Translations under genes and position numbers: made by a program
NCBI RefSeq assembly: GCF_038443705.2
Contig: NZ_CP151767.2
Span: 3,153,501 to 3,217,500 of the forward strand
DNA from: Yoonia sp. SS1-5
Lineage (GTDB): Bacteria; Pseudomonadota; Alphaproteobacteria; Rhodobacterales; Rhodobacteraceae
DNA: 64,000 nt
Direction of reading: 5' to 3'
Shown here: positions 35,095 to 43,612 of the stretch, piece after piece
Layout of the letters: the number at the start of each line of letters is the position of its first letter
Position numbering within the stretch: position 1 is the stretch's first letter
The notes under the pieces: generated by a model
What the model was told of the DNA's origin: nothing
What the model saw: only the letters and a program-made list of their open reading frames with translations
Databases searched by the model: none

Positions 35095-37536
35095 TTGCAG
35101 ATCGCCTCAGCCAGCGAAACAGGCGACTACGAGGATATCGTTTCGTTGCTGAAAAGCCCTGCGGCCTTCCTGGACAAGCGGGGGTATATGCTGTGCGCCA
35201 ATGACGCGCTCGCGCAGCGTCTGGGCCTGCGGCGGGCTGAACTTGCGGGGGAATGTATTGAAACGCTGCTTAGCGAGAATGACTGGGCCGCGTATAAGCT
35301 GTTTCAGGCCCGCGCCGAACAGCAAGAGTTTACGGACCCACTTGGTGCGACATTGTTGCTTTCTGACATGGCCCAGCCGGTTCTATTCGATCCGGTCATA
35401 AAGGATGGTCAATGGCTGGGTGTTGTTTGCCAGGCCGATCACGCCAGATCGCAGGAAGACCTGCGCCTGCAATACCTGATGGAACATCTCGATCAGGGGG
35501 TCTGGGACTATGATACAGCCACAAAGAAATTTGTGGTGTCGAATGCGTGGCGTCGGATGCGCGGGATCGGACCGGACGAGGAAATCACGGCCCTCACGGA
35601 TGACTGGATGGAAACAGTCCATCCCGATGACCGTCCGCATCTGCGGAATGTCTTTCAGGGTCAGGCGCGGGGCGATACCAGCAGCATCAACATTCAGTAT
35701 CGCCGCAAACACGCGGATGGCAGCTGGGTATGGATCCTTTGCCGCGCCAATGTTGTAGAGTTTGACGATCAGGGCAGACCCGGCCGTATCGTCGGGACCG
35801 ATACGGATATCACATCCGTCAAGCAACGCGACGATGATCTGCAAAGGCTGACGCGAAAACTGCAACTCGCCATGGAGGCGTCAGGTATCGGGATCTGGGA
35901 GTTTGATCCCAGCTCGCAGAGCGTCCATTGGGACGACCGCATGCTGGAAATGTACGGTATCGAAGACGGTTGCAACGACCGTTCGGGCGAGGCGTGGGAA
36001 ACCCACCTGCATCCCGATGATCTGGAGGAGACCCTGGCATATTCCGACTATTGCCAACGCCACGGCCTTGACTTCAAGCGCGATTATCGGATCGTGCGCC
36101 CGGATGGCGGTGTCCGCCACATTCGCAGCCTCGCAACAACTGTCGCCTCACCCAAGACCAAGGGACGCCTGATCGGGGTCAATATCGACGTGACCGAGGA
36201 TTACCGCCGCAGCGCCCAGCTGGAAGGAGCGCGCGTGCAGCTTGAATATGACTCGCGGCATGACGCCTTGACCGGCCTCGCCAACCGCCGGTTGCTGGAC
36301 GAACATACCGATGCCCTGTTTGCAGCGATTGAGGATGACCGGGTCTATGGGGTCATGCATCTGGATCTCGACCATTTCAAAGAGATCAATGACACGCTGG
36401 GTCACGCGGCGGGGGATGCGGTTTTGGCGCATGTCGCCAAGACGATCAAACCGATCATCGCCGATGCCGGGCTGGTCTGCCGCATTGGCGGGGACGAATT
36501 TGTCGTCCTGATCACAAAAGATGCCACAGTCGACAATATGGCCGCCTTGTCGGGCGAGATCATGAAAGCGCTGGAGGCGCCCATCACCTTTGAAGGGCGC
36601 AGTTGTGCCTTTGGGGTCAGCATTGGCTGCGCGATTGGCAAGGGCCCATTGGCCAATCGGGCCGAAATTTTCATCAATGCCGATACCGCCCTTTATGCCG
36701 CCAAGCAGGCTGGCCGGGGGTGCTACCGCTTTTATTCCGAGGCCGTCAAAACGCAGGTCAAGGCCGAGGCAAACGCCCGGCAAGAGCTTTTGGACGCCAT
36801 ATCGAGCGACGAAATCACCTGTTATTATCAGCCTCAATATGATGCGCAGGACCTGCAGATCATCGGGGCAGAGGCGTTGGTGCGCTGGCACTGCCCCAAA
36901 CGTGGGCTCTTGCTGCCCGACGCCTTCATGCCTCTGGCCGAGGCAACCGGTCTATCCGCGGTGGTCGACGAATATGTGTTCAAACATGTCATTGCCCAGC
37001 AGACCCGCTGGTATGATGCCGACATCCGCTTTCCCAAAATCGCGCTGAACATATCACTGGACCGTCTGGCAAGTCGCGGTCTTGTTGATCAGGTCCAGTC
37101 CCTTCTTGGACCCCATCATCTGATTGCATTCGAGTTGCTGGAAACGGCCTTTATCGACAACCTGTCGCGGGCACATCTTGATACGCTTGAGGCGCTGCGC
37201 GGTCTTGGGATCAGTATTGATCTTGATGATTTTGGCTCTGGACACTCGTCAGTTGTGGCGCTTCAGGCGATCAGGCCGGACTGGATCAAGATTGATCGCT
37301 GTTTGGTGACGCCGATCACACGGCGCGAACGCCAACGTCAGACACTGCAGCATCTGTCAAAGATTGCCCGACTGGAAGGCGCAGGCGTTGTGCTTGAAGG
37401 GCTGCAGACCGGGCTTCATATCGCGGCCATCCAGGATGTTGATTGTGATGCGTTGCAGGGCTTTGCGCTTAGCCCGCCTGTTCCGGAAAAGGAATTTACG
37501 ACCCTGCTTTCCCAGCAAATCAGACAGGCCATCTGA
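35095..37536 (+). CDS. PAS-GGDEF-EAL cyclic-di-GMP enzyme
   Basis: 813 residues from a TTG start chosen because GAGGGG lies 9 bases upstream. Two or three PAS domains occupy residues about 10-400; typical phrases are LLKSPAAFLDKRGYML, RKHADGSWVWILCRANV and DYRIVRPDGGVRHIRS. The diguanylate cyclase follows with intact GGDEF near residue 465. The C-terminal phosphodiesterase has AEALVRWH near 592, LDDFGSGHSS, and LEGLQTGLH, where the usual EGVET motif carries Gln for the second Glu. No transmembrane segment is seen, so it is a cytoplasmic sensor. Both activities may be present, with reduced phosphodiesterase activity possible. Confidence 0.9.
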   Translation: MQIASASETGDYEDIVSLLKSPAAFLDKRGYMLCANDALAQRLGLRRAELAGECIETLLSENDWAAYKLFQARAEQQEFTDPLGATLLLSDMAQPVLFDPVIKDGQWLGVVCQADHARSQEDLRLQYLMEHLDQGVWDYDTATKKFVVSNAWRRMRGIGPDEEITALTDDWMETVHPDDRPHLRNVFQGQARGDTSSINIQYRRKHADGSWVWILCRANVVEFDDQGRPGRIVGTDTDITSVKQRDDDLQRLTRKLQLAMEASGIGIWEFDPSSQSVHWDDRMLEMYGIEDGCNDRSGEAWETHLHPDDLEETLAYSDYCQRHGLDFKRDYRIVRPDGGVRHIRSLATTVASPKTKGRLIGVNIDVTEDYRRSAQLEGARVQLEYDSRHDALTGLANRRLLDEHTDALFAAIEDDRVYGVMHLDLDHFKEINDTLGHAAGDAVLAHVAKTIKPIIADAGLVCRIGGDEFVVLITKDATVDNMAALSGEIMKALEAPITFEGRSCAFGVSIGCAIGKGPLANRAEIFINADTALYAAKQAGRGCYRFYSEAVKTQVKAEANARQELLDAISSDEITCYYQPQYDAQDLQIIGAEALVRWHCPKRGLLLPDAFMPLAEATGLSAVVDEYVFKHVIAQQTRWYDADIRFPKIALNISLDRLASRGLVDQVQSLLGPHHLIAFELLETAFIDNLSRAHLDTLEALRGLGISIDLDDFGSGHSSVVALQAIRPDWIKIDRCLVTPITRRERQRQTLQHLSKIARLEGAGVVLEGLQTGLHIAAIQDVDCDALQGFALSPPVPEKEFTTLLSQQIRQAI

Positions 37537-37584
37537 ATGCGTTCTGACCCTACAGCGTTTGACGAAATACCTGATACATCGAGC

Positions 37585-37637
37585 ATCACGTAACGCGTTG
37601 AAATCTTTGATTTCAGGCAGCGTTACGTGATTCTAGT
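37585..37637 (+). terminator. Nested perfect hairpin with T tract between convergent genes
   Basis: ATCACGTAACGC (37585-37596) pairs with GCGTTACGTGAT (37620-37631), and inside it TGAAATC (37599-37605) pairs with GATTTCA (37609-37615) around a TTT loop. TCTAGTTTTT follows on the plus strand. It ends the GGDEF/EAL gene and may act on the opposite strand too. Confidence 0.75.
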
Positions 37638-37652
37638 TTTTCGCATAACGCT

Positions 37653-39710
37653 TTAGACATCGAGAATAAGTGGGTCTTCCGACTTCCCCGGGACCGCGCA
37701 GCACAACAGAACCTGCCCATCCTCGGGTTCAAAATCGGGTGTTTTTGAATAGCTGACTTTGCCGGATTTGATCTTGCACGCACAACTGCCACACGATCCG
37801 CTGCGGCACCCGAAAGCAGGGGTCATCCCGTGGGCTTCGGCGAATTCCAGCAACGTCCCGTCGCCAGTGCGCCAGCCCTGTTCGACCCCGGATGCGGCAA
37901 ACGTCACCACAGCTTCTTCGGCGGCGTCCGTCGCCGGCGGCGGCGCGCCCGCGCCTGTTCGGGTCAGGGCGGCGGGGCCAAAGCTTTCCGCAAAGATGCG
38001 TGCATCCCGCACGCCAAGTGCAATCAGCATGTCATAGGTCGCTTGCATGAATGCGGGGGGACCGCAGAGGAAGAAATCGTAATCAGCCAGCGGCAAAAGT
38101 GACTGCAACAATTCCGGCGTGACCCGACCTGCAACGTGAAATTCCTGCCCGGCGACCTCCTCGGGCTTCGGGGATGAGATCACTGACACGTAGCGCAACG
38201 CGCCTTGGCTGGCCTGTTGAAACGCGCTGAATTCAGCGGCAAAGGCGCGTTGTTCGGTTGTCTGTGCCGCATGCACAACGGTAAGGGGGCGGTGATGGCG
38301 ACGCGCCACTGCGTTACTCAGGGCCGCGCGAGCCATGGAAATCATCGGCGTGATCCCGACGCCGCCAGCCAATAGAACGGCTGGACGCTTTTCATCCATA
38401 TCCATCCAGAACGCGCCTTTGGGTGCGCGGGTGTCGATGATGTCGCCGACCTTGATGTTATCGTGCAAATGCTGCGACACGGCGCCGTCGCGTTTGACCG
38501 AAATCCGGTAGGTCGCGTCCGAAGGGGCAGAGGAAAGTGTGTAGGTCCGGGTCAGCGGGCTTTCAGAACTATCCGGTGCAACCCTGATCGTGAGGAACTG
38601 GCCGGGTTGGTAGGGCATCAACACCTTGCCGTCGTCAGGCTCCAGATAGAATGACCGGATCACGCTGCTTTCATCGGTGATCTTCGTGACCTTGAAAGGG
38701 CGCCAAGCGGCCCGATCTGCCTCTAATTGCCGGGTCTGTGCAGCCTGGGTCCAGTCGCCGGTCAAAAGTGCGTTTGGCGATGGCTCGCGTGCCTCCCATG
38801 TCATGGGGGCGGCGGCCCGCAGCACTTGTCCGTGGTCAAGGTGGAAACGCCACGCGCGCTCGGCCCCTTTGAAGGACCGGATCTCGTCATCGGGTTCCCA
38901 CATCAATGCGACTGTACCGACCAACTGGATCAGATCGCCGGTTGTGAAATCGACAAACAGAAGTCCGGCCTTGGGGTTGACCAGGAAGTTTCCAAGCGTG
39001 TTGAAGGCGAAGTTCCCGATATATTCCGGAATGGTCAGTGTGTTTACATCGACTTTGACAAATCCGGGGTTTCCGCCCCGATGGCTGACATCCACACCGC
39101 CGGTGTCACGCTGGTCATCGCGGTCATTGTGGCTGGCCACAAAAAGCGTGTCCGCCGCGGTGATTACGGCGGCGACATCCGCGGGCAGGTCAGTAAACCG
39201 ATCAATCTCGGGGGCGGTGTCGGTTGTCGGGTCGCGGTGAAAGCTGACATCGCGGGTATGAATATATTGCGGGCAGTTGCCATATGACTGGACAACGTCC
39301 ACCGAAATCTGTGTGCCATCGCCACGGACAATACCGTTCATCCGGTTGCGCCGGCGTGTCGGAAGCTCGATCCCGACAAAACCGACGGATGCGCCGGGTC
39401 TTGCGTTGACCCAGAACGGATCACCCTTGATCTGCGCTGCACCTAGTTGCAGCAGACGGTCGGTTGGTGTTTTCAGAAAACCCGGCTGGCCAAACAGGAC
39501 AGAGGCCCAGGGCCAGCCGTTTTTATCCACACTGCCCGCAAAGATCAGGGGCAGTTGGGCAAAGAAGTCCCGATGCTGTTCAGGCATGTAGGGACGATGA
39601 ATGTTGCGCGCCACGTTGGTCTGGTGGTCCTTGCGGCCCAGCCTGTCATGCAGCTCTTGCTCGCCTGCATGATAGGGCGATGTCGCCCGATCCCAACCTG
39701 AAAGTGCCAT
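37653..39710 (-). CDS. FMN-binding/FNR/2Fe-2S ferredoxin fusion oxidoreductase
   Basis: 685 residues starting at MALSGWDRATSPYHAGEQEL, 11 bp after the GST gene. Domain order: pyridoxamine-phosphate-oxidase-like FMN domain (residues about 35-270; MPEQHRDFFAQLPLIFAGSV), an FNR-type FAD domain (LTRTYTLSSAPSD), an NAD(P) domain (AVLLAGGVGITPMISMA, FLCGPPAFM), and a C-terminal plant-type ferredoxin (CRSGSCGSCACKI ... LLCCAVPG). This is a self-contained electron-transfer chain from NAD(P)H to Fe-S and possibly FMN. With the GST and LysR neighbours it suggests xenobiotic or electrophile metabolism or stress defence. Substrate unknown. Confidence 0.88.
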   Translation of the reverse strand: MALSGWDRATSPYHAGEQELHDRLGRKDHQTNVARNIHRPYMPEQHRDFFAQLPLIFAGSVDKNGWPWASVLFGQPGFLKTPTDRLLQLGAAQIKGDPFWVNARPGASVGFVGIELPTRRRNRMNGIVRGDGTQISVDVVQSYGNCPQYIHTRDVSFHRDPTTDTAPEIDRFTDLPADVAAVITAADTLFVASHNDRDDQRDTGGVDVSHRGGNPGFVKVDVNTLTIPEYIGNFAFNTLGNFLVNPKAGLLFVDFTTGDLIQLVGTVALMWEPDDEIRSFKGAERAWRFHLDHGQVLRAAAPMTWEAREPSPNALLTGDWTQAAQTRQLEADRAAWRPFKVTKITDESSVIRSFYLEPDDGKVLMPYQPGQFLTIRVAPDSSESPLTRTYTLSSAPSDATYRISVKRDGAVSQHLHDNIKVGDIIDTRAPKGAFWMDMDEKRPAVLLAGGVGITPMISMARAALSNAVARRHHRPLTVVHAAQTTEQRAFAAEFSAFQQASQGALRYVSVISSPKPEEVAGQEFHVAGRVTPELLQSLLPLADYDFFLCGPPAFMQATYDMLIALGVRDARIFAESFGPAALTRTGAGAPPPATDAAEEAVVTFAASGVEQGWRTGDGTLLEFAEAHGMTPAFGCRSGSCGSCACKIKSGKVSYSKTPDFEPEDGQVLLCCAVPGKSEDPLILDV

Positions 39711-39721
39711 GGCGCGAACTC

Positions 39722-40351
39722 CTATTCGGACTTGAGCGACGCGAAGAAGTCTGCACCAACAACCATGGGCGCAAAACCGTCGATCGCTTCGACGCGGGCC
39801 AGCCATGCGTTGATTGCAGGGTATGCATCCAGCGCGTAGTCGCCATCGGTGATCCGCGCGATGTAGCTATAGCAGGCCAGATCAGCCAGGGTCGCATGGT
39901 CGCCAACCAACCAGTCGCGGCCGGTCAGGTGCGGCTCGAACAGGTCTGTAAACAGCGCGTCGGATTTTGCCTTGGCCGCATCAAGATCGGCAGGGGCGCC
40001 GAACATCTTGATGGCACGGACGACAAATGGCCCTTGCATGATTTCGTTGACGGCCGTGGACAGCCATTCCTGCACTTGCGCATTGCCCTTTGCGTCGGTT
40101 GGCAGCCAATAATTAGCCGTGTCGAACTTGCGTGCCAGATAGATCAGGATCGCGGTTGAATCGCGCAATGTCACGTCACCATCAACCAGCACGGGGACCT
40201 GGCCCAATGGGTTCATGGCCAGAAAATCGGGTTGTTTATGCTCACCTGCGGGCAGGTTCACAACAATGCTTTCATGATCCACACCCAGAATGCTGAGCAG
40301 GGTCAAAGCGCGATGTGCGTTTCCGGAAAGTGGGTGTCCATAAAGTTTCAT
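39722..40351 (-). CDS. Glutathione S-transferase family protein
   Basis: 209 residues starting at MKLYGHPLSGNAHRALTLLSI; the 13 residues of the longer frame lie before this typical start. The thioredoxin-like N-domain has GNAHRAL in place of the catalytic Ser/Cys loop and the glutathione-gamma-glutamyl motif VPVLVDGDVTLRDSTAIL. The all-helical C-domain ends with WLARVEAIDGFAPMV. It is first in an operon with the ferredoxin-fusion oxidoreductase, and a strong dyad (40439-40459) lies 88 bp upstream. Confidence 0.9.
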   Translation of the reverse strand: MKLYGHPLSGNAHRALTLLSILGVDHESIVVNLPAGEHKQPDFLAMNPLGQVPVLVDGDVTLRDSTAILIYLARKFDTANYWLPTDAKGNAQVQEWLSTAVNEIMQGPFVVRAIKMFGAPADLDAAKAKSDALFTDLFEPHLTGRDWLVGDHATLADLACYSYIARITDGDYALDAYPAINAWLARVEAIDGFAPMVVGADFFASLKSE

Positions 40352-40438
40352 GCAGGCGGCCTTCCTATGGTCAATGCGATTGCATGACAAAGCCTACGGA
40401 TCTGTGATTGTCCGCGAAATAGAAGAAAACCTGAAAGA

Positions 40439-40459
40439 CTGTCAGCTTTTTGCTGACAG
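40439..40459. promoter_or_regulatory. LysR-type operator candidate upstream of GST operon
   Basis: Perfect dyad CTGTCAGC, five T bases, GCTGACAG. The same 21-bp architecture recurs at 41365-41385 beside the LysR gene. Distance to the GST start is 88 bp, a usual place for a LysR-family activator site. Confidence 0.65.
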
Positions 40460-40461
40460 TG

Positions 40462-41358
40462 TCAGCGAAGCTGCCCAACTTCTGTATGGCCCATCTCCAA
40501 GAACCGCTTTAGCGCGTTGGATCGCACCTGTCCCGGCGGGGTCACGGTGAAAATACCGCCTTTGCGCATTGACCAGTCGGGCAGCAGCTGGACAAGCCTG
40601 CCTTCGGCCAGATCATCTTCGACCATGAAATCGGGCAGGACTGAAAAGGCGGTGCTTTCCATCAAATAGGCGCGCATCGCCAGGGTGATGTTCAACTGCG
40701 TGACCCCGTTGACGGTGATGGTCTCAGTCTGATCAACCTTCGAGAATGTCCATTCTGCCTGGCCATCCAATGCGTGGCTCAGAACAAATGGCACGTCAAT
40801 CAGGTCACGCGGGGAGATAGCCCCGATTTTATCGCGTGTTCGCGGTGTGCAGACGGCCACCTCTTCAAAGTCGCGCAGTTTCCGCGCCAGATTACTGGAA
40901 TCCTTCAGCCAGCCGATACGAAAGCCGACATCATATCGTTCCTCGATCAGATCGACGCGCATGTCGTTCAGAAACAGATCAACGGTGACGTCAGGATAGA
41001 CCTGCTGAAAGCGGGCCACAAACGGGGCGACATGGGACACCCCGTAATCAACCGGCGCGGTGACCCGAATGCGCCCTTTTGGTTTTTGATCCCGGTCCAG
41101 CACCCGTTCATAGGCGTTGTTGGCCTGCGTCAGGGCCGCCTTGGCATCTTTGAAAAACGCAAGCCCCGCATCCGTCGGGCGCAGGTGCCGCGTATTTCGC
41201 AACAACAATGGTGTGCCGATTTCCTGTTCCAGGATTTGCAGCTGTTTGCTGACAACCGCCTTGCTGATGCCCAGCTGTGTGGCCGCCGCCGTGATCGTGC
41301 CCGCATCGACGGTGGCCACAAAGTAGGCAAGCCGGTTCAGGTTATAGCGAATATCCAT
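40462..41358 (-). CDS. LysR family transcriptional regulator
   Basis: 298 residues. The N-terminal helix-turn-helix is clear (NRLAYFVATVDAGTITAAATQLGISKAVVSKQLQILEQEIG), followed by a LysR substrate-binding domain (GRIRVTAPVDYGVSHVAPFV, then VRSNALKRFLEMG near the end). It resembles the CrgA/AaeR-like branch by that segment. It sits between the GST/oxidoreductase operon (same strand, downstream) and the divergent DsbA-like/oxidoreductase operon, and matching dyads flank it, so it likely controls both. Confidence 0.92.
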   Translation of the reverse strand: MDIRYNLNRLAYFVATVDAGTITAAATQLGISKAVVSKQLQILEQEIGTPLLLRNTRHLRPTDAGLAFFKDAKAALTQANNAYERVLDRDQKPKGRIRVTAPVDYGVSHVAPFVARFQQVYPDVTVDLFLNDMRVDLIEERYDVGFRIGWLKDSSNLARKLRDFEEVAVCTPRTRDKIGAISPRDLIDVPFVLSHALDGQAEWTFSKVDQTETITVNGVTQLNITLAMRAYLMESTAFSVLPDFMVEDDLAEGRLVQLLPDWSMRKGGIFTVTPPGQVRSNALKRFLEMGHTEVGQLR

Positions 41359-41364
41359 GGCCGT

Positions 41365-41385
41365 CTGTTAGCCAAAAGCTGACAG
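41365..41385. promoter_or_regulatory. LysR-type operator candidate in the LysR/DsbA-like divergent region
   Basis: CTGTTAGC, five bases (CAAAA), GCTGACAG, with arms matching 15 of 16 bases of the site at 40439-40459. It is 7 bp upstream of the LysR start, allowing autorepression, and 75 bp upstream of the DsbA-like gene. Confidence 0.65.
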
Positions 41386-41459
41386 TCATTCAATCCTTCT
41401 TTCGTTTAACTGACGCAGGCCGCCGCCTAACTTGCAGATCAACAGCAAGGAGCCCCCCG

Positions 41460-42089
41460 ATGTCCGATCCGAAATTCACGATTATTTACGACACCTATTG
41501 CGGCTGGTGCTACGGCGCCGCGCCCGTTTTTGATGCATTGGTCGCAACTGGCGCCGATGTCGAAGTCTTGCACCGCCACTTGTTTCAAGGCCCGCTCGCC
41601 TACCGGATGAGCGAGGGCAAAGGCGCGCTTGTCCTCAAGGCCGATGCCCGTATCCATGCATTGACCGGGCAGGAATTCAGCGACGTCTACAAAAAGAACG
41701 TGGTCCTGTCCGACACCGAAATCCTTGCCTCGCATTATACTGCGCAGGCCGCAGCACTTGTGCATGCTCAAGGCCCGGCCAAGGAATTCGCCCTGCGCCA
41801 ACGGTTGGAAAAGGCCCGCTATATTGACGGCGTCTCTGCCGCTGATCGCGACGCTGTTGTGGCAGCCCTGCGCGCCGAGGATGTGCCAGCGGACCAAGCA
41901 GACCAGTTGGGGTCTGCTGATCTGGCTGCCCGCGCCGCGGTGACGACGCGCAAGGCAGAAAGCCTGATGGCGCAGGTCGGCTCGCAAGGTGTGCCGACCG
42001 TTCTGAAAACCGTAGGCGATACCATCTCCCAAATTGATCACAGCGCCTTCTACGGACGCCCCGAAGATGTTGCGTCTCTTGTTCGATAA
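41460..42089 (+). CDS. DsbA family (thioredoxin-fold) protein, FrnE-like
   Basis: 209 residues without signal peptide, so cytoplasmic. The active site CGWC is at the end of the first strand (IIYDTYCGWCYGAAPVFDAL), the long helical insertion follows, and the cis-Pro element is SQGVPTVLK near residue 178. Length fits cytoplasmic DsbA-like oxidoreductases/polyketide-type FrnE relatives. GGAG lies before the ATG. It is first of two genes divergent from the LysR regulator. Confidence 0.88.
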   Translation: MSDPKFTIIYDTYCGWCYGAAPVFDALVATGADVEVLHRHLFQGPLAYRMSEGKGALVLKADARIHALTGQEFSDVYKKNVVLSDTEILASHYTAQAAALVHAQGPAKEFALRQRLEKARYIDGVSAADRDAVVAALRAEDVPADQADQLGSADLAARAAVTTRKAESLMAQVGSQGVPTVLKTVGDTISQIDHSAFYGRPEDVASLVR

Positions 42090-42113
42090 ATCCCCTCTGA
42101 AAGGTAAACGAAA

Positions 42114-42743
42114 ATGAATATTCTCTTGATTGGTGCTACTGGCATGGTTGGTAGCCGCATCCTGAACGAAGCGGTTGCGCGCGGACACAGCGTCACCGCC
42201 GCAGCCCGGTCGCCCGAAAAGATTGCAGCGCAGGCGCATGTCACGCCGGTTGGGCTTGATATCAACGACACCGATGCTGTCATCGCACAGGCCCGTTCGG
42301 CTGACGTTATCGTCTCGGCGGTCAGCCCGCGCAACAGCGGGGACGCCTTGAAGGATGCGGCAGCATTCACCGATGCCTTGATCGCCGCGCATCAGGCAAC
42401 GGACAAGCGGATTGTCATGGTTGGCGGGGCGGCGTCCTTGCATATGCCTGATGGCACGCCGGTGGTGAATTTCATTCCCGAAGAGATCCTTCCAGAGGCG
42501 CAAGCCATGCGTCGCGCCTATGGTACGCTGGTCAAAGAAGACATTGATTTTACGGTGATCGCACCGGGTGGGATGATTGCGCCCGGCGAACGAACCGGGC
42601 AGTTCCGGCTGGCCGGTCGGCAAATCGTGACCAATGCTGACGGCGGGATGAGCAATATCAGCGCCGAAGACTTCGCCATCGCTGTCCTCGCCGAAATCGA
42701 AACGCCACAGTATCATCGGACCATCGCAAATGTAGGCTATTAA
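42114..42743 (+). CDS. NAD(P)-dependent oxidoreductase, NmrA/SDR-like
   Basis: 209 residues with a Rossmann start MNILLIGATGMVGSRI (GxxGxxG) and the strand GHSVTAAARSPEKI that selects NADP by its Arg. IVMVGGAASLH and VIAPGGMIAPGERTGQF follow atypical SDR (NAD(P)H-binding family) patterns. Start is preceded by GAAAGG. It is 24 bp downstream of the DsbA-like gene, probably in the same transcript under LysR control. Substrate unknown. Confidence 0.88.
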   Translation: MNILLIGATGMVGSRILNEAVARGHSVTAAARSPEKIAAQAHVTPVGLDINDTDAVIAQARSADVIVSAVSPRNSGDALKDAAAFTDALIAAHQATDKRIVMVGGAASLHMPDGTPVVNFIPEEILPEAQAMRRAYGTLVKEDIDFTVIAPGGMIAPGERTGQFRLAGRQIVTNADGGMSNISAEDFAIAVLAEIETPQYHRTIANVGY

Positions 42744-42772
42744 GGCCCCCGAACGATATCAGCAGGACAAAG

Positions 42773-42804
42773 CCGCCCGTCGTAGATCAAAATACGGCGG
42801 GCGG
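42773..42804 (+). terminator. Strong hairpin just after the oxidoreductase gene
   Basis: CCGCCCGTCGTA (42773-42784) pairs with TACGGCGGGCGG (42793-42804), 12 bp with one G-U pair, loop of eight bases, 29 bp after the stop. No T tract follows, so it may be an mRNA-stabilising or Rho-assisted structure. Confidence 0.45.
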
Positions 42805-42881
42805 TAACGGTGTCTTCGACGCAACGTCGCACCGGAAATCGTACATTCTATCCAAATGGTGCCGGTGGATTGTAACATTTT

Positions 42882-42911
42882 CGCCCTACTGCGTGACTAG
42901 GCGGGCTTTTT
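42882..42911 (+). terminator. Possible intrinsic terminator
   Basis: CGCC-C-TA (42882-42888) can pair with TAGGCG (42898-42903), with one bulge and a loop of nine bases, followed by GGC and TTTTT. A modest stem, about 140 bp past the oxidoreductase stop. Confidence 0.4.
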
Positions 42912-42977
42912 AATCCCCTGCATGGTCTCGTTATGTGGGGGCATGTCTGAAACGACTCATTTACCGAGGAAACCGTT

Positions 42978-43601
42978 ATGAAAATGTTTTCGACCCTTAC
43001 GGCCTGCGCTTGTTTTCTGGCCGCTGCCGTTCACGCACAGGATGTTGCAATCACGCCAGATATGACCCGGGCAGAGTTTGCCGTGAACGGGCAAAATATC
43101 CTGATTGAACGTAATCAGGATGCCGATGCCGTCATCGAACCCGGCTTTGCCAAGACATCACGCGCCTGCCCACCTTTCTGCATTCATCCAATGTCCGGTG
43201 GCGAAGGCGTTGAAACCGTCGGCGAAATCGAACTGATCGACTTCATCGACAACTATGTCGAGGAAGGCACCGGTCTGCTGGTCGACTCGCGTATCCCGTC
43301 CTGGTTCGAAAAGGGCACGATCCCCAGCGCGATCAACATTCCCTTTACCGCGCTTGAGCCGACCAACCAGTATCGCGATGAAATTCTGCAGGCCCTTGGC
43401 GGCGTGAAATCCGGCGATAACTGGGACTACTCGGCTGCCACAGACCTGTTACTTTCCTGCAACGGCCCATGGTGTGACCAATCCCCCCGCGCGATCCAGA
43501 ATTTGCTGAGCGCCGGATACCCAGCCGAGAAGATCCGCTACTATCGCGGTGGTATGCAGCTGTGGCTGTTGCTTGGCCTGACAACAGCGCAAAACGGCTA
43601 A
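42978..43601 (+). CDS. Periplasmic rhodanese-like protein
   Basis: 207 residues with signal peptide (TACACFLAAAVHAQ). The rhodanese fold is visible from VETVGEIELIDFIDNYV through LLVDSRIPSWFEKGTIPSAINIPF. The active-site loop LLSCNGPWCDQSPRAIQNL contains Cys at the expected position plus a second Cys, and RYYRGGMQLWLLLGL closes the domain. An extra Cys pair (RACPPFC) precedes the domain. It is 11 bp upstream of a LysM gene, so probably co-transcribed. Role may be periplasmic sulfur transfer or redox, unproven. Confidence 0.85.
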   Translation: MKMFSTLTACACFLAAAVHAQDVAITPDMTRAEFAVNGQNILIERNQDADAVIEPGFAKTSRACPPFCIHPMSGGEGVETVGEIELIDFIDNYVEEGTGLLVDSRIPSWFEKGTIPSAINIPFTALEPTNQYRDEILQALGGVKSGDNWDYSAATDLLLSCNGPWCDQSPRAIQNLLSAGYPAEKIRYYRGGMQLWLLLGLTTAQNG

Positions 43602-43612
43602 GGATCAATCAT

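Noticed and set aside
40439..40459. Dyad read as a terminator of the LysR gene
   Set aside because: No T tract follows on the LysR-transcript strand and the same dyad recurs at the LysR promoter; operator reading fits better.
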